In this document: in pieces, positions 1-4,984 of the stretch
Layout: every line of letters begins with the position of its first letter
How positions within the stretch are numbered: position 1 is the stretch's first letter
NCBI GenBank assembly: GCA_029058455.1
Contig: JAIDXU010000005.1
Coordinates: 1-7,124 of the forward strand
Length of the DNA: 7,124 nt
Direction of reading: 5' to 3'
Source of the DNA: Paramuribaculum sp.
GTDB lineage: Bacteria; Bacteroidota; Bacteroidia; Bacteroidales; Muribaculaceae
Notes under the pieces: model-generated
What the model was told of the DNA's origin: nothing
Databases searched by the model: none
The model's input: the letters and a program-made list of their open reading frames with translations, nothing else
Program-made: the position numbers and the translations under genes

Positions 1-1597
1 ATGAGCCGTTTGCGGGAATTTTTAGCCTCTGAGAAATTTGTAGGTTGGTTGATGAGCCGAGGGTGTTGGCCTTCTGGAGCTGGGCTACTGTCACACCGAA
101 TTTCTTGGCGATTTTCGACAGTGTGTCGCCCGATCGCACGGTATAGGTAGAGGGTGTGGCAGGCTTGGGTTTGGCTTCGGGTTTCTTTTCGGGGGTGGCT
201 TTGGGAGCGGGTTTTTCCTGACGCGCCTCGCTTGCGGCGGGTGCGGGTGTCTCGGCCATCGGGCGTATCGAGTCGAGCTGCTGGGTCACGGTATCGGTTA
301 CCGAGCCGTGTTCCATAACCTCGATTGTCAACACGTCGCCGGCTTTAACCTTGCCACGGGTGAGGTTGTTCCATTTCTTGATGTCGGTGGCGCTCACCCC
401 GAACTGCTTGGCAATGTCGCGGATATTCTCACCTCTTTTCACAGTGTGTTTCTTCACTACAAGATGATCGCCGATTTGGGTGGAGTCGGCGGCAGCGCGG
501 GGCTGACCCGGTTCCACTACCGTGCGGCGGGCATACACGTCGGAGTCGAGGGCGAGAATAGCGTTTTCGCTCATGATGTAGCTGAGACACTGCTGAGAGG
601 GGAGCACGAGCGCATAGGGATGGTTGTTGCCGGGAATAATATCCTTGCGGAACTGGGGATTCAACATCCTTATTTCGTCGACCGGAATATTGAGCACTTC
701 GGCAATCTGATTGAAATGCACTCGCTGTGCCACCTGCACGGTGTCGGTTACGAGCTGTCGGGTAACGATAGTGGGTTTCACGCCATAGCGGTCAAAGTAG
801 TTCATCACGAAATTGGCGGCTATGAATGCGGGCACATATCCTCTTGTTTCCGAGGGGAGATAGTTGTAGATTTCCCAGAAATCCTTTTTACCGCCTCCGG
901 CGCGGCGCAGGGCTTTGTTGACATTGCCGGGTCCGCAGTTATAGGCGGCGATTGCCAGCGACCAGTCGTCATATATTTCATAGAGCTGTTTGAGATATTT
1001 GGCGGCGGCGCGGGAGCTTTTGCGAGGGTCACGGCGCTGATCTACAAGCGAATTAACCTCCATGCCGAGTCCGTTGGCTGTGGCGGGCATAAATTGCCAC
1101 AGGCCCACGGCGCCGGCTTTGGAAACGGCGTTGGGGTTGAGAGCCGATTCTATAACCGGGAGATATTGAAGCTCGACAGGCATTTTCTCTTTGATAAGCT
1201 CCTCGACAAATATGTTGCCATAATAGTTGTGGAGCGCCACCATGTCGGCCACGAGGGCGCGGCGACGGGTGAGATACATGTCGATGAGGCGACCTACAAT
1301 GGCATTGTAGGGGAGCTCGATCTCAGCTGGAAGACGGCTCAGAAGATCGGCATATTCGGCGGGTGAGCCTACTGTGGCGAGGGTTGAGTCGACGTTGGCT
1401 GACTTTTCGGTGAAGTTGCGCAGATAGAAGTTTTCTTCGAGTTCGATGGTGCGGGTCTCGAAGCTTTCGGGAGGCACTACATTGTCGTCGGTGATGGAGT
1501 GTTTGATGTCGAGAATCGACATGCGGGGAGCCGCGACGGCTGTGCAACAGCCTATCAGCGCTATGAGAAGTGAAGGTATAAGTCGTTTCATATTCAT
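1..1597 (-). CDS. mltD: Membrane-bound lytic murein transglycosylase D with LysM repeats (3' end outside window)
   Basis: This gene encodes a GH23-type lytic transglycosylase that cleaves the MurNAc-GlcNAc bond of peptidoglycan, forming 1,6-anhydroMurNAc ends in the periplasm. 532 codons are visible from the ATG and no stop is reached, so the C-terminus is cut by the window edge. A signal peptide (residues 1-17) ends in a lipobox, LIGC at 14-17, so an outer-membrane lipoprotein is likely. The SLT domain spans about 130-260: catalytic Glu150 lies in LPVIESALNP, followed by GLWQFMPATA (165-174) and AYNCGPGNV (218-226). A degenerate LysM-like stretch (about 291-334) follows, then two clear LysM domains (about 382-426 and 484-528) joined by a Pro/Ala/Lys-rich linker (449-482). 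The second LysM is essentially complete, so the stop is probably close. The start lies 30 bases after the DUF5683 stop with no room for a promoter, so co-transcription is expected. ATG at 1591 is an alternative start. Confidence 0.93.
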   Translation of the reverse strand, partial: MNMKRLIPSLLIALIGCCTAVAAPRMSILDIKHSITDDNVVPPESFETRTIELEENFYLRNFTEKSANVDSTLATVGSPAEYADLLSRLPAEIELPYNAIVGRLIDMYLTRRRALVADMVALHNYYGNIFVEELIKEKMPVELQYLPVIESALNPNAVSKAGAVGLWQFMPATANGLGMEVNSLVDQRRDPRKSSRAAAKYLKQLYEIYDDWSLAIAAYNCGPGNVNKALRRAGGGKKDFWEIYNYLPSETRGYVPAFIAANFVMNYFDRYGVKPTIVTRQLVTDTVQVAQRVHFNQIAEVLNIPVDEIRMLNPQFRKDIIPGNNHPYALVLPSQQCLSYIMSENAILALDSDVYARRTVVEPGQPRAAADSTQIGDHLVVKKHTVKRGENIRDIAKQFGVSATDIKKWNNLTRGKVKAGDVLTIEVMEHGSVTDTVTQQLDSIRPMAETPAPAASEARQEKPAPKATPEKKPEAKPKPATPSTYTVRSGDTLSKIAKKFGVTVAQLQKANTLGSSTNLQISQRLKIPANGS

Positions 1598-1627
1598 GGT
1601 GTAAGATATATGAAAATCACTTGTGGA

Positions 1628-2467
1628 TCAGAACACCAAAGCCCAGTGCACACCAAGTCCCGGCAGCCGGTTGGGGTTGTCGGGAATCACCGCGGGCGCC
1701 CATTTGAGGGTAAGATCGGGTGAGATGTCGAATTGAGAGAGAGAAGCATCGACATAGGCGTCGACCATCGCCACGAGATATACGCCGACCATGCAGATTA
1801 TACACAGGTCACGGTTGCGGCGGCAATAGTCTTTGCGCGCTTTGAAGGTGTTGGTAAGCCACTCCTTGTCGAGACTTGATTCCTCGACAGTGGGTGGGAA
1901 GAAATCCATGTATGATTTTGTGGAAGGATCGGAGTCGGTGATGTCGTTATAGGCTCGGGTGTAGTCGGAGAGCATCATGTTGTTCCATGACGTTCCGTAG
2001 CCGAGACCCATAAAAGCGCCCACCACTATGGGGAGTTTCCAATAGCGGCGGTTGTAGATTTGGCCGAGGCCGGGAAAGAGCGCCGAGAGCCACACGGCGC
2101 GGGTGGGGTCGGGTGTAAACACACGGCGGTTGGCGTCGACCGGTTCGGGAAGATTTTTGTTTGCGGATTGGTGAGCGAGATCGGCTGACGGCACTATCTC
2201 AACACTGTCGACCGGCTGTATCTTCAGCGAATCGCCAACGGTTGAAATGCTGCTTTCCACTACTTCGGCACCGGCCGGAGCAGGATTGGAGAGAGGTATG
2301 CTGTCGGGGAGAATCCCAAGCGAATCGGGCAGCTCGCGGGAGAGAGATAAAGCGTTTGCTGAAAAAATGTTAAAAGGTGTGATTATTATAAAAAAACAGA
2401 CACCGACCAGTGCCGCGAGCCTTTTGAGCCGTGTTGAGCGGATAGATTTGGAAGATGTCTTTATCAT
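1628..2467 (-). CDS. DUF5683 domain membrane protein of unknown function
   Basis: A 279-residue protein of unknown function. The N-terminus has a basic stretch (about 1-16) and a hydrophobic segment (18-36) ending near FSANA (35-39), which fits a signal peptide or an N-terminal anchor. Residues 40-115 are a low-complexity, Pro/Ser/Asp-rich region that looks like a flexible periplasmic linker. The conserved DUF5683 core starts near 120: PTRAVWLSALFPGLGQIYNR (121-140) followed by RYWKLPIVVG (141-150). The PGLGQIYN motif resembles those of TM2-type small membrane domains. Hydrophobic segments at about 145-160 and 220-240 probably cross or enter the membrane. Between them lies a polar stretch of about 60 residues. 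The protein ends in Phe. It sits between parB and mltD, 66 bases after the parB stop. From memory, this domain often follows parAB in Bacteroidetes, but I know of no established function. The domain call is confident; topology is inferred. Confidence 0.88.
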   Translation of the reverse strand: MIKTSSKSIRSTRLKRLAALVGVCFFIIITPFNIFSANALSLSRELPDSLGILPDSIPLSNPAPAGAEVVESSISTVGDSLKIQPVDSVEIVPSADLAHQSANKNLPEPVDANRRVFTPDPTRAVWLSALFPGLGQIYNRRYWKLPIVVGAFMGLGYGTSWNNMMLSDYTRAYNDITDSDPSTKSYMDFFPPTVEESSLDKEWLTNTFKARKDYCRRNRDLCIICMVGVYLVAMVDAYVDASLSQFDISPDLTLKWAPAVIPDNPNRLPGLGVHWALVF

Positions 2468-2502
2468 TTTATAACTCGATGATTAACAATAGTATGAATG
2501 TG

Positions 2503-2540
2503 AAAAACAGGCCGATGTCTCCGGTGGCCGGAGTCATCGG
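2503..2540 (-). terminator. Hairpin plus T-run overlapping the parB stop codon
   Basis: Arms at 2512-2524 and 2528-2540 pair in 12 of 13 positions (one T-T mismatch at 2518/2534) around a 3-base loop. On the minus-strand transcript the hairpin is followed by CCTG and then five T (2507-2503). The parB TGA (2534-2536) lies inside the stem. This has the form of an intrinsic terminator, or a partial terminator, between parAB and the DUF5683-mltD pair. I see no convincing promoter in the 66-base gap, so read-through is presumably needed for the downstream genes. Efficiency is unknown. Confidence 0.6.
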
Positions 2541-3430
2541 GATTGATTTAGTTCGTCAAAGATAGTAATTAATCTCTCAAGTTCGGCTTCGTTTTTGAAC
2601 TCAAATGAAATTTTACCCTTGCCCGAACGGTCGCAGGAGAATTTCACTGGGGTGTTGAAGCGTTGGGAAAGATGGTCTCTGAGCAGGTTGAAATCGCCGG
2701 GCGCGAAGGCTCTCTTTTCAGATTTCTCAGTGTCGGGAGCAGATGAACCGTTGGCCTGTTCACGAAGATTTTTGGCCAGTTCCTCAACCTTTCTCACCGA
2801 GAGGTTTTCTTTGAGAATGCGTTTGTAGAGCTTGAGCTGCAGGGCGGGGTCGTCGATTGTGAGAAGAGCGCGGGCATGGCCCATGTCGAGGCGCTTGTCT
2901 CTCAGTCCGAGCTGCACCTCGGCCGGGAGCCGGAGCAATCTCAGGAAATTGGCTATCGTGGCGCGCTTCTTGCCGATTCGCTCACTGAGACGTTCCTGAG
3001 TAAGCTGATATTGCTCAATGAGTTTTTTGAAAGTCAGGGCTATTTCGATGGCGTTGAGATCCTCGCGCTGGATGTTTTCGATAAGCGCCATCTCGGTCAG
3101 CTCGGAATCGGAGGCCGTTCTGATATAAGCGGGCACCGAGGTTAGCCCCGCCAATTTGGCGGCTCTGAAACGGCGTTCTCCCGCAATTATCTGATAGGAG
3201 TTGGTGCCGGTTTTTCGGAGGGAGAGAGGCTGGATGATGCCTAATTCGCGGATAGAGTCGGCCAATTCCTGCAGGGCCTCCTCGCTGAAGGAAGTGCGGG
3301 GCTGGTCGGGATTGGGAGAGATGAGGTCGAGAGCTATGTCGTTGATAGCCGAAGAGCCGCTTGCTGGAATATCATCCATCGAAATCAGCGAATCGAGACC
3401 TCGGCCGAGGGCGGTGCGTTTGAGAGCCAT
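2534..3430 (-). CDS. parB: Chromosome-partitioning protein ParB (Spo0J/ParB family)
   Basis: ParB binds parS sites near the origin, loads as a CTP-dependent sliding clamp and stimulates ParA. At 298 residues it has the usual length for a chromosomal ParB. The N-terminal ALGRGLDSLI (7-16) is the typical ParA-contacting segment. The ParB/Srx domain carries GIIQPLSLRK (64-73), the CTP-binding box AGERRFRAA (83-91) and ENIQREDLNAIE (118-129). The helix-turn-helix that reads parS lies at about 143-169, LTQERLSERIGKKRATIANF onward. A charged, Ser-rich linker (about 222-242) leads to the C-terminal dimerisation domain (about 245-298). The start codon is 47 bases after the parA stop with no promoter between, so parA and parB form one transcription unit. 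The stop codon lies inside a stable hairpin. I found no canonical parS site in the window. Confidence 0.97.
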   Translation of the reverse strand: MALKRTALGRGLDSLISMDDIPASGSSAINDIALDLISPNPDQPRTSFSEEALQELADSIRELGIIQPLSLRKTGTNSYQIIAGERRFRAAKLAGLTSVPAYIRTASDSELTEMALIENIQREDLNAIEIALTFKKLIEQYQLTQERLSERIGKKRATIANFLRLLRLPAEVQLGLRDKRLDMGHARALLTIDDPALQLKLYKRILKENLSVRKVEELAKNLREQANGSSAPDTEKSEKRAFAPGDFNLLRDHLSQRFNTPVKFSCDRSGKGKISFEFKNEAELERLITIFDELNQSR

Positions 3431-3477
3431 GAGATTGAGGGAGTGGGATTGTTATGGAATGTGAGAATGGAGAGTAA

Positions 3478-4263
3478 TCAGGCGGGTTGAGAATGAATGG
3501 CGCTGTTTTTGGCGATTATTTCACGGGCCAGGGCGATATGGCTTGTGGCGCCGCGCGATTCACTGTCATAGATCAGAGCGGGAAGACCGTGGGAGGGGGC
3601 TTCGCTGAGACGTATGTTGCGGGGAATCACGGTGTCGAAAACCATTTGTCCGAAGTGGCCTTTCAGCTCCTCGTAGATCATGTTGGCCAGTCGGAGACGT
3701 GAGTCATACATGGTGAGGAGGAAACCCTCGATTTCAAGACCGGGGTTGAGCTTCGGTTTTATGATACGGATTGTGTTGATGAGCTTGGTGATTCCTTCGA
3801 GGGCGAAGTATTCGGCCTGAACCGGTATTATGACTGAGTTGGCGGCGGTGAGGGCATTGACGGTAATCAGGCCGAGCGACGGGCTGCAGTCAATGAGTAT
3901 ATAGTCATAGAAAGGTGTAACCGGCGCGAGCGTGCGGGCCATGGTCCTTTCGCGGTCGGGTCGGGAGATGAGTTCTATTTCGGCGCCGGCAAGGTCAATG
4001 CGCGAGCCTACGAGGTGGAGGTTTTCGACACATGTGGCCACGGTCGACTCGGCCATAGGATAGTCGTCGACCAGACATTCATAAATAGAGGCGGGCATAT
4101 CGTCGGGCTTGATGCCGTAGCCCGAGGTAGCGTTGGCCTGAGGGTCGGCGTCGACAATCAGCACCTTTTTGCCCTGGGCGGCAAGCGAGGCCGCGAGGTT
4201 GATGGTGGTGGTGGTTTTTCCCACACCACCTTTTTGATTGGCTATAGCAATAATTTTTCCCAT
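3478..4263 (-). CDS. parA: Chromosome-partitioning ATPase ParA (Soj/MinD family)
   Basis: ParA is a deviant-Walker ATPase. Its ATP-bound dimer coats the nucleoid, and ParB-parS complexes move along it during origin segregation. At 261 residues it is a short, chromosomal-type Soj protein without the N-terminal DNA-binding extension of plasmid type Ia ParA. The deviant Walker A motif KGGVGKTTTT is at 11-20, with signature Lys11 and catalytic-site Lys16. The A' motif LIVDADPQAN is at 35-44, Asp40 being the conserved acidic residue. Walker B, YILIDCSPSLG, is at 121-131. The Soj-specific segment IPRNIRLSEAPSHGLPALIY is at 213-232. The ATG is the natural start because MGKIIAIANQKGG is the standard family beginning. 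A Bacteroidetes promoter lies about 56-88 bases upstream, and this is the first gene of the parAB-DUF5683-mltD run. Confidence 0.97.
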   Translation of the reverse strand: MGKIIAIANQKGGVGKTTTTINLAASLAAQGKKVLIVDADPQANATSGYGIKPDDMPASIYECLVDDYPMAESTVATCVENLHLVGSRIDLAGAEIELISRPDRERTMARTLAPVTPFYDYILIDCSPSLGLITVNALTAANSVIIPVQAEYFALEGITKLINTIRIIKPKLNPGLEIEGFLLTMYDSRLRLANMIYEELKGHFGQMVFDTVIPRNIRLSEAPSHGLPALIYDSESRGATSHIALAREIIAKNSAIHSQPA

Positions 4264-4318
4264 AGTAATTGAGTCATGACCGAATTGCCGTCAGGAGGAG
4301 GCGACATTCAAGTCACTG

Positions 4319-4351
4319 CAAAATTACTTAACACCGACGCTATGCCCCAAA
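4319..4351 (-). promoter_or_regulatory. Bacteroidetes-type promoter of the parA operon
   Basis: On the minus strand a TTTG (4348-4351) is followed by 21 bases and then TAATTTTG (4319-4326), which matches the Bacteroidetes -33 (TTTG) and -7 (TAnnTTTG) elements exactly. Transcription would begin near 4312, giving a leader of about 50 bases before the parA ATG. The -33 element lies inside the inverted repeat at 4343-4357. Confidence 0.65.
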
Positions 4352-4357
4352 GGGGCA
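4343..4357. repeat. GC-rich inverted repeat over the parA promoter -33 element
   Basis: TGCCCC, three A, GGGGCA: perfect 6-base arms around a 3-base centre. It covers the -33 TTTG of the parA promoter, which makes it a candidate operator. It could also be incidental in a GC-rich stretch; the operator role is inference. Confidence 0.45.
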
Positions 4358-4374
4358 GGGGTTAAAAGAGTTTA

Positions 4375-4405
4375 AATGTAGATAAGTGGGGCATAATGTA
4401 GATAA
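4375..4405. repeat. Two direct copies of an 11-base repeat, 20-base period, upstream of parA
   Basis: AATGTAGATAA occurs at 4375-4385 and again at 4395-4405, exactly 20 bases apart, close to two helical turns. On the minus strand each copy contains TTATCTACA, one base away from the classical DnaA box TTATCCACA. The pair lies just upstream of the parA promoter and downstream of the rplS terminator. A protein-binding site is likely; which protein binds is not known. Confidence 0.55.
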
Positions 4406-4434
4406 CCCCGACATGCGAAACGGGCATATAACAT

Positions 4435-4466
4435 AAAAGGTGGCGACGGTTATCGTCACCACCTTT
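4435..4466 (-). terminator. Rho-independent terminator of rplS
   Basis: Arms at 4436-4448 and 4454-4466 form a 13-base-pair stem with one G-U pair and a 5-base loop. On the minus-strand transcript the 3' arm ends in TTT and continues with one further T. It begins 26 bases after the rplS stop, separates rplS from the parA operon, and shows no similar T-tail advantage on the plus strand. Confidence 0.8.
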
Positions 4467-4491
4467 ATATGTTTCTTTGAAACGGGGCAAA

Positions 4492-4839
4492 TTATTTTCT
4501 GCGCTCTTTGATACGAGCTTTTTTGCCGGTAAGGGCACGCAGATAATAAAGTTTTGCACGACGCACTTTGCCATACTTGTTAACCACGATCGAATCGATA
4601 AACGGAGATTCGATGGGGAAAATACGCTCTACGCCGATACCGTCGCTCATCTTGCGAACAGTAAAACGTTTCTTTTCGCCTTCACCGCTGATGCGGATCA
4701 CCACGCCGCGATACTGCTGGATACGCTCCTTGTTACCTTCCTTAATGCGGTAAGCAACGGTGATGGTATCGCCGGGGTTGAAGTCGGGATGCTGTTTGCC
4801 TGTGGCATAAGCCTCATTGACAATTTTAATCAGATCCAT
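4492..4839 (-). CDS. rplS: 50S ribosomal protein L19 (bL19)
   Basis: bL19 is a large-subunit protein at the interface with the 30S subunit, where it takes part in inter-subunit bridges. The 115-residue length is normal for the family. Recognisable segments are [20 protein letters not shown] (20-39), [10 protein letters not shown] (41-50), a central [17 protein letters not shown] stretch (59-75), the [20 protein letters not shown] block (78-97) and a basic tail, [10 protein letters not shown] (106-115). The gene is flanked by its own promoter upstream and a strong hairpin terminator downstream, so it looks monocistronic. The usual bacterial partners (rpsP, rimM, trmD) are not adjacent; a solitary rplS is, as far as I recall, not unusual in Bacteroidetes. 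No Shine-Dalgarno sequence precedes the start; the 20 bases before it are AT-rich. Confidence 0.97.
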   Translation of the reverse strand: MDLIKIVNEAYATGKQHPDFNPGDTITVAYRIKEGNKERIQQYRGVVIRISGEGEKKRFTVRKMSDGIGVERIFPIESPFIDSIVVNKYGKVRRAKLYYLRALTGKKARIKERRK

Positions 4840-4919
4840 TTTAAATAACTATGATTTAGATTGTTAACAATACTCGCAACATTCGCAGGCACCTCTTGTC
4901 CTGCCAGCGGTTACGAAAC
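4840..4919 (-). promoter_or_regulatory. Possible structured 5' leader of rplS
   Basis: Between the predicted transcription start (about 4919) and the rplS ATG lie roughly 80 untranslated bases. They hold a short hairpin at 4885-4904 (GCAGG paired with CCTGC, 10-base loop) and a perfect palindrome at 4860-4871. A second short hairpin (4908-4921, CGGTT/AACCG) straddles the predicted start. Ribosomal protein genes often use such leaders for autoregulation by the product; here that is only inferred, because the stems are short. Confidence 0.35.
4860..4871. repeat. Perfect 12-base palindrome 20 bases before the rplS start
   Basis: ATTGTTAACAAT reads the same on both strands. A near-identical imperfect form, TTGTTAAACAA, lies at 4962-4972 on the other side of the rplS promoter. 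The pair could be a protein-binding site flanking the promoter or part of the leader RNA; AT-rich intergenic composition raises the odds of coincidence. Confidence 0.4.
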
Positions 4920-4925
4920 CGGGGG

Positions 4926-4957
4926 CAAAGGTAGCTATTTTTTCGCACCCCACCAAA
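4926..4957 (-). promoter_or_regulatory. Bacteroidetes-type promoter of rplS
   Basis: On the minus strand TTTG (4954-4957), a 20-base spacer and TACCTTTG (4926-4933) match the -33/-7 consensus exactly. The predicted start is near 4919, about 80 bases before the rplS ATG. The spacer contains an A-run of six. Confidence 0.75.
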
Positions 4958-4984
4958 GTTTTTGTTAAACAATTAAATTACGAA

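Noticed and set aside
308..1366. A 352-codon open frame on the plus strand
   Set aside because: It lies wholly antisense to mltD, which has intact catalytic and LysM motifs. Its translation shows no recognisable family and no promoter precedes it. It is a by-product of codon bias in the GC-rich opposite strand.
1978..1997. TGTTCCATGACGTTCC as a parS-like site within the DUF5683 gene
   Set aside because: Only the left half resembles parS; the sequence is not palindromic and lacks the CACGTG centre.
2468..2533. Possible promoter for DUF5683 (TACTATTG on the minus strand)
   Set aside because: It deviates from TAnnTTTG and has no TTTG at 19-21 bases upstream, so I did not annotate it.
2161..3464. 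Plus-strand open frames opposite the DUF5683 gene and parB
   Set aside because: They overlap well-supported genes on the other strand, lack domains and are typical shadow frames.
3487..4272. Plus-strand open frames opposite parA
   Set aside because: They are antisense to a clear ParA and consist of low-information sequence with no recognisable domain.
4273..4280. GTCATGAC palindrome in the parA leader
   Set aside because: An 8-base palindrome is expected by chance at this length and nothing else supports a site.
4362..4574. A 70-codon minus-strand frame in the rplS-parA gap
   Set aside because: It runs through the end of rplS in another frame and across the terminator hairpin; its sequence resembles no known family and no start signal is evident.
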